Positions 18,101 to 26,657 of a DNA stretch of 64,000 bases are shown here, piece by piece; position 1 is the first letter of the stretch; each line of letters opens with the position of its first letter. The stretch spans positions 235,852 to 299,851 of the forward strand of contig JBKJRC010000006.1 in NCBI GenBank assembly GCA_046594915.1, read 5' to 3'. Origin of the DNA: Methylotenera_A sp046594915 (lineage in GTDB: Bacteria > Pseudomonadota > Gammaproteobacteria > Burkholderiales > Methylophilaceae). The notes under the pieces are model-generated. The model saw only the letters and a list, made by a program, of their open reading frames with translations. It was not told the DNA's origin and ran no database searches. The position numbers and the translations under genes were made by a program.

Positions 18101-18874
18101 CGCCAGAAAATCAATGAAATTCATCATGATTGGCTTATTGTTTTATCAAAAAATGATGGTGTTGTTTGCATTTCAAAGGCAGTAGCCGATGAATTAACTA
18201 AGTGGCTTAAAACTTATGGGTTAAAACGATTGCGACCTTTTAAAATCGGCTGGTTTCATCTGGGCGCAGATATAGAGGCCTCCAGACCAACAACCGGTAT
18301 AGCAATTAATGGAATAGAAATATTAAATTCACTTGATTTAGGACAAAGTTTTTTAATGGTGGGTACGCTAGAGCCACGCAAAGGACATACACAAACATTA
18401 ACTGCTTTCGAAAAGTTATGGAATCAAGGTATTGCTGTCAATCTTGTGATTGTGGGTAATCAAGGTTGGATGGTAGAAACATTAATAAAAAAAATACGCA
18501 ATCACCCTAAACTGGGCAGCCAGCTATTCTGGCTGGAAGGTATAAGCGACGAATATTTAGAAAAAATCTATGCACATAGCACCTGCCTGATTGCAGCAAG
18601 TGAGGGAGAGGGTTTTGGGTTGCCACTTATTGAAGCTGCGCAACATAAGCTGCCGCTTATTGCGCGCGATTTACCAGTTTTCCGTGAAGTAGCAGGTGAC
18701 TGTGCATTCTATTTTTCAGGTAATAACACTGACAATTTGGCCAACACAATTTTAGATTGGTTGTCATTATATGCACAGAATAATCATCCAAAATGCGACG
18801 ATATGCCATGGCTGACATGGAAAGAAAGTGCAGAGAGTTTGAAGAAACTTATCATTAGTGATAAAGCATGCTGA
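15143..18874 (+). CDS. Three-domain GT4 glycosyltransferase (polymannan/rhamnan type)
   Basis: 1243 aa with three GT-B glycosyltransferase modules. Module 1 covers about 1-410 (DLQAAQSTGSRNRGIGRYS; nucleotide-sugar motif EGFGLPALEAMRCGAPVIG near 316). Module 2 covers about 418-825 (PLPPEKSGIADYGAELLPEL; its EX7E region reads RGETSAAVLDC near 722, weakened). Module 3 covers about 860-1243 (TGIQRVVRSIL; GEGFGLPLIEAAQHKLPLI near 1153). Such multi-domain enzymes (WbdA, WbpX-Z relatives) build repeating mannan or rhamnan backbones on the cytoplasmic side before Wzm/Wzt export. The start overlaps the methyltransferase stop by one base. Donor is probably GDP-mannose or GDP-rhamnose, given manC, gmd and rmd nearby. 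Confidence 0.85.
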   Translation: MRIVVDLQAAQSTGSRNRGIGRYSLSLALAMVRNRGEHEILIALNGLFAETIEPIRAVFEGLLPQENIHVWSTLAPVARLDYANEWRRQSAELVREAFFGSLKPDMVHVSSLFEGLGDDAVTSIGVLSNTIPTAVTLYDLIPYIYRKPYLENPAVEKWYLEKIQHLQRADLWLAISESSRREGIEHLSFSENQSINISTDVDAHFQQQKISVESEQLLRQKYGLHRPFLMYTGGIDHRKNIEGLIRAFSKLPSVLRTQYQLVIVCSVQPERMYLLEQLVAQQGLEKGDVVLTGFVPEDDLLVLYNLCSLFVFTSWLEGFGLPALEAMRCGAPVIGANTFCLSEVIGWGEAMFDPHSDEAMAAAMERALSDATFRAELVNNSKKQSAKFSWDNSAQRALAAMEQLHVERSAKSTVKDIVARRPRLAYVSPLPPEKSGIADYGAELLPELARHYEIDVIVTQEEISDPWIRANCSVRTVEWFVENSDKYERVLYHFGNSTFHQHMFDLLKKIPGVVVLHEFFLAHVLEFMEGSEYQAEAWSQALYYSHGYNAVKQRFHAPEAAGVNWSYPCNFEVIQSALGIIVHSEHPRWLANQWFGHGTAEDWAVIPLPRVAKNANNKAEARRQLMLEDNDFVVCSFGILGPAKSNHRLLSAWLKSILARNADCILIFVGENNQDEYGADFLGRIRALGIENRIQITGWTDFDVYNQYLTAADVGVQLRENSRGETSAAVLDCMNYGLATIVNAHGSMADLADDGVYKISDKFNDLELTAALESLFHNPSQRCQLGLKAQQIIHTFHAPRTCGDQYAQSIEAIYCNAATGIHSLINALAVTNTSASDQNAWVNLAESIAQSIPNKLAVHQLFVDISSVVVNDLKTGIQRVVRSILQELLNNPPAGYRIEPVYGNVNGKGYRYARKYTLQMLDCPVSLLSDDIIEYNNGDIFLGLDLNHGTTLAHDWFYQKMRNYGVQIHFVVYDLLPVQFPHFWDSRQKINEIHHDWLIVLSKNDGVVCISKAVADELTKWLKTYGLKRLRPFKIGWFHLGADIEASRPTTGIAINGIEILNSLDLGQSFLMVGTLEPRKGHTQTLTAFEKLWNQGIAVNLVIVGNQGWMVETLIKKIRNHPKLGSQLFWLEGISDEYLEKIYAHSTCLIAASEGEGFGLPLIEAAQHKLPLIARDLPVFREVAGDCAFYFSGNNTDNLANTILDWLSLYAQNNHPKCDDMPWLTWKESAESLKKLIISDKAC

Positions 18875-18928
18875 AACAGCAATTTCAGTTGTGCTTAATC
18901 AGCCACAATTTAGATTAGTAATTATGCT

Positions 18929-21121
18929 ATGAGCATTAAAGTTAACTTAATTTACAGCCGCATATTCACTCCGCTATTTTATTTGGTACAAGCTTCCATC
19001 GTATTAGTAATCGCTTTTTTCTCTCTTCACTTACATTCGTATGATATGCGAGTGCCTTTTAGTTATAGCGGCGACTCTGTTGTAATCCTAATGTATATCA
19101 AAGGCTTAATTCAAGATGGTTGGCCAACCACAATCAGCCATTTGTCAGCGCCATTTACTTATTCTGGCGCGGCGTTTCCTATATTGACTAGTGTTGATTG
19201 GTTAATTATCAAGATATTATCAATATTCACTAACGAGCCAGGAGCTTTATTAAATGGATTTTGGCTTCAGACACTTGTTTTTAGTGCGTGGTCGGCAACA
19301 TATGCTGCGTACCAATTGGGGCTTTCAAGAATACTTTCATTTTTAAGCGGCGTTTTGTATGCCTTTTTGCCGTTTGCCTTGCTTCGCAATGTCGCTCATT
19401 TGAATTTGGTCTACTACTTCGTACCTTTACTTTGCCTATTAGCGGTTATTATTGCGGGAAGTGGTGTGGGCATTAGGCAGTTAAAACAGGCAACTATTGT
19501 TGGTCTGATAGCTTGTATATTGCAAGGATTCAACTATATTTATTACAGTTTTTTCGCGGTATTATTATTTTGTGTCGCAGCTTTGATTTCATACAAAGGC
19601 CAGGCGAGAATCAGGCAACTAAAACTGCCTTTAATAGCAATTACGTTAATTTTATTATCCACAGCCATTAATATGGTTCCTGCTATTCAGAGCTGGGAAA
19701 AAAACGGCGTTCCTCCAGAAATGGACTACAAAAGTCTTACTGATTCAGAAGTTTATGGTGCTAAGTTAAGACGCATGTTGAGTCCACACCCAGATAATCT
19801 TGCTTCACCTTTGGCTACAGTTGCTCAAAGAGCTTTAAAGGCTGATTACCTGTATGAAAATGAGAATGTAACAGCTCGAATGGGATTATACGGCGCTATT
19901 GGCTTGTTAATGATTATATATTTTAGTATAAGACGAGATCAGGAAAGTGACTTATTACAACCAAACGCAGCTATTACAAGTTTAGGCATTGCAACGTTAT
20001 TGATAATTACAGTTGGTGGTTTCGGTGCAATTATTAATTTGCTCACTGTTCCAGATATAAGAGCTTACAATCGTTTTTCAGTTTATTTAGCTTTTTTTGG
20101 GATAGTAACCACAAGTCTTTGGTTGCAGAATCGTTTTAACAATAACTTCCGTTGTAAGGAAGTTGGCTATTGTATAGCTGCATTTTTTGTTTTATTTAGT
20201 CTGTATGACCAGCTTTTAGATATAAAAGGGCTTGTAAATTCACAGAAAAATGATATCACACTTGCCAATAAAGAGAAGTTGGTTGTAAAAAAATTAGAGT
20301 CAATTTTACAGAAAAATTCTGCTGTTTTAGAGCTACCATTTACGGGCTTTCCTCCATTGGCAATTTTTAATAAGATGGATTCTTATGACCATGGGAGGCC
20401 ATTTTTATGGTCTCACCATTTGAAATGGAGTTGGCCTAGCTTTTCGCAACGTCACCGTGCATGGCAAACTAAGATGTCTAGTTTGAAGGGAAATGATTTA
20501 ATTAATGCGGCAATTTACTCAGGATTTAGTGCGATATGGATAGATCGTTTTGCTTATTTGGATAATGGGCAAGAGTTAATTTCTAGTTTAAAAATTGGCA
20601 GAGTTAAAGAAGTTGACTTAGATAGTAATCGTTTTGTTGTTTTAGATATTAGAGATGCTGCCACAGATCTTAAATCTAGCTTGTCTATAAGCGAATTCAT
20701 GAAGAATAAATCTGAAATATTTGGTAATGGGTTTTCTATTGGATGGCAACGAGGATTCTACGATGAGGAAAAAAATCCTGAAGGCCAAAATTTTAGATGG
20801 GTAAACGATAAAGCAATTTTATCAATAAGAAATTATAGGGAATCGCCTTTAAACGTATGTGTTGAGTTTAGTATTGCTTCACCATCAATAGGTCAGGTAA
20901 AGATAGATGGATTTAAAGCACCTTTAGTAATTAACACATCTACTACACCTAAATTAATTAGATTACCGTTAACCCTAGAGCCTGGTGATGCTAAAGATGT
21001 GAAATTCTCGACTGACTTAGGTCGTCTTATAGCACTTGAAGATAAAAGGGAGCTGTATTTTACAATAATAAATTTTTCAACAAAAATACTTAACGACTCT
21101 ATTAAATGTGGTGCGGACTAA
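18929..21121 (+). CDS. Polytopic membrane protein, GT-C-like glycosyltransferase candidate
   Basis: 730 aa. About 11-12 predicted membrane helices lie in the first 430 residues, followed by a soluble region of about 300 aa. An early periplasmic loop carries acidic residues (FSYSGDSVVILMYIKGL, with Asp near residue 50) as in GT-C enzymes using polyprenyl-phosphate sugars. It is most like YfhO/GtrC-type membrane glycosyltransferases, but I cannot name a family with certainty. It is followed by a methyltransferase, a small multidrug-resistance-fold protein and a GtrB-like enzyme, which together look like a cassette adding a side sugar in the periplasm. Base composition becomes visibly more AT-rich from here to about 29 kb. 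Confidence 0.65.
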   Translation: MSIKVNLIYSRIFTPLFYLVQASIVLVIAFFSLHLHSYDMRVPFSYSGDSVVILMYIKGLIQDGWPTTISHLSAPFTYSGAAFPILTSVDWLIIKILSIFTNEPGALLNGFWLQTLVFSAWSATYAAYQLGLSRILSFLSGVLYAFLPFALLRNVAHLNLVYYFVPLLCLLAVIIAGSGVGIRQLKQATIVGLIACILQGFNYIYYSFFAVLLFCVAALISYKGQARIRQLKLPLIAITLILLSTAINMVPAIQSWEKNGVPPEMDYKSLTDSEVYGAKLRRMLSPHPDNLASPLATVAQRALKADYLYENENVTARMGLYGAIGLLMIIYFSIRRDQESDLLQPNAAITSLGIATLLIITVGGFGAIINLLTVPDIRAYNRFSVYLAFFGIVTTSLWLQNRFNNNFRCKEVGYCIAAFFVLFSLYDQLLDIKGLVNSQKNDITLANKEKLVVKKLESILQKNSAVLELPFTGFPPLAIFNKMDSYDHGRPFLWSHHLKWSWPSFSQRHRAWQTKMSSLKGNDLINAAIYSGFSAIWIDRFAYLDNGQELISSLKIGRVKEVDLDSNRFVVLDIRDAATDLKSSLSISEFMKNKSEIFGNGFSIGWQRGFYDEEKNPEGQNFRWVNDKAILSIRNYRESPLNVCVEFSIASPSIGQVKIDGFKAPLVINTSTTPKLIRLPLTLEPGDAKDVKFSTDLGRLIALEDKRELYFTIINFSTKILNDSIKCGAD

Positions 21122-21139
21122 TACCTAAGGAATTCTGTT

Positions 21140-21862
21140 ATGAAACGTGAATTGACAAATAAAATTAGATACGTACTTGATGAGCTTATACCTCCTTTCA
21201 TTAGAGATAGTAAATGGTTTATGTGGCCGTTTTTTGTTGTGGCTTATGGGAAATTTGGTGTAACTGATTTTATGAATTTTAAGTCAAGGGCATACACATT
21301 AACTAATGATGAGTATGCCAAATTTTACGAATCGCTGGGTAATTCGATGTCTAGACGAAGAGTTACCGATCTTAATAAAGCCTCGATAAATTACTTGACG
21401 GGTGAAATTCCCAACGAGCTTGGATTATCTATATTAGATGTTGGATCTGGTAACGGTTACTTACTTGATCAACTAAATTCTTTAAACAGATGGTCAAATA
21501 TAGCAGGCGTAGACGTGGCTCCATCTAAAGAAGTACAGGAAAGATATAAAATCTATGCTTGTGCACTCCCAAATTTACCATTTAAAGATAACGAATTTGA
21601 TATTGTTACATGCACTCATGTTTTAGAGCACGTAATAGATGTTGCTGCATCAGCAAAGGAGTTGATGAGAATTGCTAAAAGAAAGGTTTTGGTTGTTGTT
21701 CCTCGTCAAAGATATTACTACTATACATTGGATGAGCATTTAAATTTTTATCCTAGAGTTGAACCATTAATTAGCCTATTTATGCCTTTTGAAACGGTAG
21801 CTTCACTTCAAGATGGAGATTGGGTGTTAACTGTAACTCTTAGCCAAGAGGAAAGTGCGTAA
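21140..21862 (+). CDS. Class I SAM-dependent methyltransferase
   Basis: 240 aa, Methyltransf_11 type. Motif I is seen as ILDVGSGNGYLLDQL (about residue 98), the acidic end of strand 2 as VDVAP, and the post-motif block as FDIVTCTHVLEHV. Probably methylates a sugar or lipid-linked glycan of this locus. Good TAAGGA Shine-Dalgarno upstream; the next gene starts two bases after its stop. Confidence 0.8.
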   Translation: MKRELTNKIRYVLDELIPPFIRDSKWFMWPFFVVAYGKFGVTDFMNFKSRAYTLTNDEYAKFYESLGNSMSRRRVTDLNKASINYLTGEIPNELGLSILDVGSGNGYLLDQLNSLNRWSNIAGVDVAPSKEVQERYKIYACALPNLPFKDNEFDIVTCTHVLEHVIDVAASAKELMRIAKRKVLVVVPRQRYYYYTLDEHLNFYPRVEPLISLFMPFETVASLQDGDWVLTVTLSQEESA

Positions 21863-21864
21863 TA

Positions 21865-22203
21865 ATGAAAAGTGGCTGGACTATAATTATTTTTGCTTTT
21901 ATTCTTTCTTTAATGCTTACGTTATCACATGCTTTAATGAGGGCAGCAGCTGCGTTTATACCATTAGAGTTTCCATGGATTTTTAGGGTAGCGATAGCCC
22001 TATTACTATATGGTATAGTTTTTTTTGTGTATTTGATGTCATTAAAACATTTTGATATATCAGTTCTATATCCTGCTTATACGGCATTATCAATTATAGG
22101 TGTTTCCATGGTGGGTATTTTTTACTTTGGAGAGAGTGTTTCCCTTTATAAAATTATTGGTTTATCTTTACTTATTGTCGGAATTTGGTTAATTTCATTT
22201 TAG
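21865..22203 (+). CDS. Small four-helix SMR/EamA-type membrane protein, putative lipid-sugar flippase
   Basis: 112 aa and four predicted helices, the size and layout of the small multidrug resistance fold. The block HFDISVLYPAYTALSIIGVSMVG matches EamA/SMR helix 3, including the dimer GxG-like region. In glycan loci, proteins of this fold (ArnE/ArnF) flip undecaprenyl-phosphate-linked sugars. Placed directly before a GtrB-like polyprenyl-phosphate glycosyltransferase, it most likely takes the place of GtrA. A drug efflux function is less likely in this context. Confidence 0.7.
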   Translation: MKSGWTIIIFAFILSLMLTLSHALMRAAAAFIPLEFPWIFRVAIALLLYGIVFFVYLMSLKHFDISVLYPAYTALSIIGVSMVGIFYFGESVSLYKIIGLSLLIVGIWLISF

Positions 22204-22238
22204 AATATGCTTGCTTTTCCCAAATAATAAGTGATCGT

Positions 22239-23186
22239 ATGAGAAAAATTTCAATAGTAGTGCCTTGTCATAACGAAGCGGTAGGGATTAGTTTTTTTAT
22301 TGAAAAAATTAATGATTTCATAAAACTTTCAAATGATTACGAATTTGAAGTTATTTTTGTTGATGATGGTAGTTTGGACAATACTGCGGCTATTATTAAT
22401 GGCTGGTGTAAGACATATTGCTGGATTAGGTTGATTGCACTTACAAGAAATTTTGGAAAAGAAGCTGCAATGACTGCTGGTCTGGATTACGCTTCTGGTG
22501 ATGCAATTGTATTTATGGATGCAGATCTTCAACATCCGCCGATAGTTATTTCATTGTTTTTAAAACATTGGGAGCTAGGAGCGAAAGTCGTTGTTGGTAA
22601 GCGTTCTTCTCGGCAAACAGATTCAAAAACATATAAAATTTTGGCGGAAAGATTTTATCGCTTACACAATAAAATATCTGATATTAAGTTGCAAGAACAT
22701 GTCGGCGATTTTAGACTAATCGATAAGAAAGTTGCAAATCAACTTAAGTTATTGAGAGAAAATCGCAGGTTTATGAAGGGTTTGTTTGCTTGGGTAGGTT
22801 ATGAATGTGTTTATGTTGAGTATGATGTTGCTGAACGCACCCACGGCAGTTCATCTTTTAATAGGTGGCGGTCATGGAATTTTGCAATAGAAGGCATTAC
22901 TAGCTTTAGTACCGTTCCATTAAGAGTATGGAGTTATATCGGAGTTATAGTTTTGGCCATTGGTATTCTTTACTCAATGATTATAATTTTTAAGGCACTT
23001 GCTTACGGTATTTCAACCCCTGGATACGTTACGCTATTAACTGCCATCATAGTTTTTGGAGGTGTTCAATTGATTGGTATTGGAATTCTAGGTGAGTATA
23101 TTGGCCGAATATACATAGAAGTTAAGGGGCGTCCTCCTTATTTAGTTGAAAACGTTGCTGGCGAGCCAAGCAACAAAGAAGTGTAA
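22239..23186 (+). CDS. GtrB/DPM1-like polyprenyl-phosphate glycosyltransferase (GT2)
   Basis: 315 aa from the ATG at 22239. The GT2 catalytic domain (about 1-225) has SIVVPCHNEA, FVDDGSLDNT, RNFGKEAAMTAGLDYASGD and the DXD-like FMDADLQHPP. Two C-terminal helices (about 230-300) end in GEYIGRIYIEVKGRP, the signature of the GtrB/bactoprenol glucosyltransferase group. It makes undecaprenyl-phosphate-glucose (or a similar sugar) for periplasmic transfer. The open frame extends upstream to 22185 but would overlap the previous gene; the MRKISIVVPCHNE start is typical. Confidence 0.87.
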   Translation: MRKISIVVPCHNEAVGISFFIEKINDFIKLSNDYEFEVIFVDDGSLDNTAAIINGWCKTYCWIRLIALTRNFGKEAAMTAGLDYASGDAIVFMDADLQHPPIVISLFLKHWELGAKVVVGKRSSRQTDSKTYKILAERFYRLHNKISDIKLQEHVGDFRLIDKKVANQLKLLRENRRFMKGLFAWVGYECVYVEYDVAERTHGSSSFNRWRSWNFAIEGITSFSTVPLRVWSYIGVIVLAIGILYSMIIIFKALAYGISTPGYVTLLTAIIVFGGVQLIGIGILGEYIGRIYIEVKGRPPYLVENVAGEPSNKEV

Positions 23187-23207
23187 AAGAATCTTTAGGG
23201 GAAAAAC

Positions 23208-24287
23208 ATGACAATAAAAAAAGCTATAATTACAGGCATTACTGGCCAAGATGGAGCCTACTTGGCTGAACTTTTATTAGAAAAAGGTTACACAGTCTAT
23301 GGAACTTATCGCCGAACAAGCTCCGTCAATTTTTGGCGTATGGAAGATGTGGGTGTTACAACTCATCCTAATCTGCATTTAGTAGAATTTGATTTAACGG
23401 ATTTAGGTTGCAGTATTGCCTTAATACAAAAAGTACAGCCGGATGAAATTTACAACTTAGCTGCACAAAGTTTTGTGGGTGTAAGCTTTGAACAGCCAAC
23501 CACAACGGCAAAAATCACTGGCATTGGTGCATTAAATTTATTAGAAGCCATTCGTTTAATCAACCCTAAAATCCGTTTTTACCAAGCATCAACCTCTGAA
23601 ATGTTTGGTAAAGTACAGGCAATTCCGCAAATAGAAGAAACACCTTTTTATCCGCGTAGCCCTTATGGTGTAGCTAAGCTGTATGCGCATTGGATGACAA
23701 TTAATTACCGTGAAAGCTATGGTATTTTTGGGTCTAGCGGTATTTTATTTAATCATGAAAGCCCGTTGCGTGGGCGTGAATTTGTGACGCGTAAAATTAC
23801 CAATAGCGTTGCTAAGATTAGGGCAGGAAAGTTAGACATATTAGAATTGGGTAACATTGATGCTAAACGTGATTGGGGTTATGCTAAAGAGTACGTTGAA
23901 GGTATGTGGCGGATGTTGCAAGTGGAAGAGCCAGACACTTTTGTGCTGGCAACTAACCGTACCGAAACTGTACGTGATTTCGTTAGCATGGCTTTTAAAG
24001 GTGCAGATATCCATGTGCAATTTAAAGGTTCGGCCGAAGGTGAAACAGCTGTAATTGCGTCTTTGGGTGAGGGCTTATCAAACATAGAACATAAGCTAAA
24101 AATTGGCCAAACTGTTATGAAAGTAAACCCTAAATTTTATCGGCCTGCAGAAGTAGAATTGCTAATTGGTAATCCAGCTAAAGCCAAATCTAAACTAGGA
24201 TGGGAACCAACTACAACGCTAGAGCAGCTTTGCCAAATGATGGTAGAAGCCGATATACGCAGGAATGAGGTAGGGGTTTCGTTTTGA
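23208..24287 (+). CDS. gmd: GDP-mannose 4,6-dehydratase
   Basis: 359 aa extended SDR enzyme. Motifs are the Rossmann loop ITGITGQDGAYLAELLLEKGY, the NADP-binding RRTSS, STSEMFGK with the active-site Thr/Ser-Glu, and YGVAKLYAHW with the catalytic Tyr-x3-Lys. FNHESPLRGREFVTRKI is diagnostic of Gmd. It converts GDP-D-mannose to GDP-4-keto-6-deoxymannose. It overlaps the reductase gene by four bases (TTGA), so the two steps are coupled. Its DNA is less AT-rich than the flanking genes. Confidence 0.96.
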   Translation: MTIKKAIITGITGQDGAYLAELLLEKGYTVYGTYRRTSSVNFWRMEDVGVTTHPNLHLVEFDLTDLGCSIALIQKVQPDEIYNLAAQSFVGVSFEQPTTTAKITGIGALNLLEAIRLINPKIRFYQASTSEMFGKVQAIPQIEETPFYPRSPYGVAKLYAHWMTINYRESYGIFGSSGILFNHESPLRGREFVTRKITNSVAKIRAGKLDILELGNIDAKRDWGYAKEYVEGMWRMLQVEEPDTFVLATNRTETVRDFVSMAFKGADIHVQFKGSAEGETAVIASLGEGLSNIEHKLKIGQTVMKVNPKFYRPAEVELLIGNPAKAKSKLGWEPTTTLEQLCQMMVEADIRRNEVGVSF

Positions 24288-25135
24288 AAATACTAGTGAC
24301 AGGCGCTGACGGATTTACCGGTAAATATTTTATTGCCGAGGCAAAAAAAAATGGCCATGAAATTATTGCGCTTAAATCAAATTTAAATGATGTTGCTTTA
24401 CTTAACCTAGAGATTTTATCTATTGTGCCTGATGCAGTTGTGCATTTAGCAGCAATCAGTTTTGTTGGACATGATAATGATGATGAGTTTTATCATGTGA
24501 ATGTAATTGGAACCCTTAACTTACTCAAAGCGCTTATTCAATCATGTCCAACGCCTCCTAGGGTATTATTAGCGAGTAGCGCAAATATTTATGGAACACC
24601 TGATATTGAAATGATTGATGAATCGGTGATTGCTGCGCCAGTAAATCATTATGCTGTAAGTAAATTAGCCATGGAATTTATGGTTAAAACTTACTTTGAT
24701 AAGTTACCAATCGTGATTACTAGACCGTTTAACTATACAGGGGCTGGACAGCATGAGAATTTTTTAATACCCAAGATAGTTGCCCATTTCCAAAGGGGCG
24801 ACAAGGTCATTGAGCTTGGTAATTTAGATGTTAGCAGAGACTTTTCAGATGTACGTGATGTTGTTGCCTCTTATCTTAGTTTGTTAGATTCAAATGCTTC
24901 ATCTACCTTTGTGAATATATGTAGTGGTCAAGCAATTGCCTTGCGAGATGCAATTAATATGATGAATATTATTGCTGGTTATGAGATTGAAGTAAAAGTT
25001 AACCCTGCATTTGTGCGTGCTAATGAAATCCCTCGCTTATGTGGTAACAATAATTATCTTAAAAAATTAATTAACTTTTCACCCAAATACACATTTGATC
25101 AAACTTTAAAATCAATGTTTAATGCTGTTGCGTAA
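24284..25135 (+). CDS. rmd: GDP-6-deoxy-D-mannose (D-rhamnose) reductase, Rmd-like
   Basis: 283 aa short SDR reductase/epimerase. It has VTGADGFTGKYFI at the N-terminus, LLASSANIYG and NHYAVSKLAMEF with the catalytic Tyr-Lys pair, and ITRPFNYTGAGQHENFLIPKIV near the substrate site. Length and these motifs fit Rmd, which reduces the Gmd product to GDP-D-rhamnose; a GDP-6-deoxytalose reductase (Tld) cannot be excluded. GDP-L-fucose synthase is less likely, as that enzyme is longer. TTG start overlaps the gmd stop. It pairs with Wzm/Wzt and a three-domain GT, as in A-band D-rhamnan loci. Confidence 0.82.
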   Translation: MKILVTGADGFTGKYFIAEAKKNGHEIIALKSNLNDVALLNLEILSIVPDAVVHLAAISFVGHDNDDEFYHVNVIGTLNLLKALIQSCPTPPRVLLASSANIYGTPDIEMIDESVIAAPVNHYAVSKLAMEFMVKTYFDKLPIVITRPFNYTGAGQHENFLIPKIVAHFQRGDKVIELGNLDVSRDFSDVRDVVASYLSLLDSNASSTFVNICSGQAIALRDAINMMNIIAGYEIEVKVNPAFVRANEIPRLCGNNNYLKKLINFSPKYTFDQTLKSMFNAVA

Positions 25136-25143
25136 ATTATCAA

Positions 25144-26640
25144 TTGCAAAAATTAAAAAAACTAAATTCTTCATGGTTAGCTAATTTAATAGCGCAAACC
25201 TCAGGTTTTTTGGTTTTTATTGTCACAGCGCCTTTTTTAATCAAGTTGTTAGGTAAAGAGCAATTTGGCGCATTAACACTCGTTATTCTCTTACCACAAA
25301 TTGCTGTTCAATTAGATTTAGGTTTAACTACTGCTGGTGCTCGTGCATTTGCGATATTTAAAGCCCAAGATAAATTAGAAAACGTAAACAGAATATTTTG
25401 GGAAGTTATATTTGCGCTTATTTTAGTTGCTGCAGTTTTTTGTTTAATTTTTTACTTTATAGCACAGTATTTATTTCATGTATTACAACTAGACCAAATT
25501 GTTAACACGCGACTACATCAGTTTGTCGCTGCAATTTCATTCTGGTGCTTATTAGCGCTGCTTAATGCTGGGGTATCTGTGCCTGCAAGGGCGTTGGAGA
25601 GATTTAAGCTGTTGGCAGTTGTTCAGGCTATATCAGCAGTAATTTTTTGGTTAGGTGCATTTTTATTCGCTGTTGCAGGTACTGGTTTATTAGTAATTTT
25701 ATGGTGGGGTACAGCTGTTGCAGTGTTTACCATGTGTATATTGATTTTTAATATTAAAGATACAATTTTCACTTCATTTGTATTTTTTGAAAAAAAAACT
25801 TTCTATAAAAGTAACACGTGGTTATTACCTAGGTTTTTCAAATTTGGCTTAGGTACTTTTGTTGCACAAGCTAGCAGTTTACTAACTTATCATGCCGATA
25901 AGTTTTTGGTAGCCGCTTTAGTTTCACCAGCTGCTGCAGGTATATATACAGCTTGTAATATGATTGCTAGCAAATTACTTGTTTTAGTAGCGGCTATAGC
26001 CGCATTTGTTTTCCCTAGAGCGGTTAGATTAAATGTAGAAGGCTCAATGGATGAATTGAAAGAGGTGTATTTACGTGCCACAAATGCTTGTGTGCTTGCT
26101 GCTATTATATTTGGAATTCCAATTATTGTTTTAGCTGAACCATTTTTGCGTCTTTGGTTGAAAGCTGATTATGATCAAGAATATATTTTGGTTATGGTTT
26201 TAATGTCTGTGGGATACATTTTTGCATCTTTTTCTGTTGTAGCTTCAAATATATCTATAGGCATGGGACATTCAAAAGTTCCCGCAATATTTGCAATTGT
26301 TGGCGGTGTTGGAACAATACTTTTATGCATAATTTTGGCACCTAAATATGGCATTATAGGCGCAGCTGGAAGTGCAGCAATTGGCATGTCGCAGGCTGTA
26401 TTATTTAATTGGATGGTGTCACGCCAATTTGGAAATGCAGCTGCAAAAGAGATGATCCTTTTATTATTTAAGGTTATTTTAATTGGTGCTATTTTAGTAA
26501 TTACTGTTTTATTACTTAATCCACTTATTAGCTCTTGGGCTGAACTTTTTTTAGCTGGTTTTTTAATTAGCATGTTTGTTTTATTAGCTTGGTTTATTTT
26601 AAATATTTTAAGTAAAAATCGTCATGATTTTTTTCTTTAA
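25144..26640 (+). CDS. Wzx-type polysaccharide flippase (MOP superfamily)
   Basis: 498 aa with 12-14 predicted membrane helices along the whole length. The N-terminal block NLIAQTSGFLVFIVTAPFLI plus LLGKEQFGALTLVI matches polysaccharide biosynthesis/Wzx proteins. It flips undecaprenyl-diphosphate oligosaccharide repeat units. TTG start at 25144, eight bases after rmd. This is the only clear Wzx in the window and sits in the half that also has Wzm/Wzt, while the only Wzy-like polymerase is 15 kb away. Confidence 0.85.
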   Translation: MQKLKKLNSSWLANLIAQTSGFLVFIVTAPFLIKLLGKEQFGALTLVILLPQIAVQLDLGLTTAGARAFAIFKAQDKLENVNRIFWEVIFALILVAAVFCLIFYFIAQYLFHVLQLDQIVNTRLHQFVAAISFWCLLALLNAGVSVPARALERFKLLAVVQAISAVIFWLGAFLFAVAGTGLLVILWWGTAVAVFTMCILIFNIKDTIFTSFVFFEKKTFYKSNTWLLPRFFKFGLGTFVAQASSLLTYHADKFLVAALVSPAAAGIYTACNMIASKLLVLVAAIAAFVFPRAVRLNVEGSMDELKEVYLRATNACVLAAIIFGIPIIVLAEPFLRLWLKADYDQEYILVMVLMSVGYIFASFSVVASNISIGMGHSKVPAIFAIVGGVGTILLCIILAPKYGIIGAAGSAAIGMSQAVLFNWMVSRQFGNAAAKEMILLLFKVILIGAILVITVLLLNPLISSWAELFLAGFLISMFVLLAWFILNILSKNRHDFFL

Positions 26641-26657
26641 GTTCGGAGACTTTTTAA

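Noticed and set aside
25144..26640. Multidrug MATE transporter reading of the flippase
   Set aside because: Gene context (rmd upstream, glycosyltransferases downstream) and N-terminal sequence favour a Wzx-type polysaccharide flippase.
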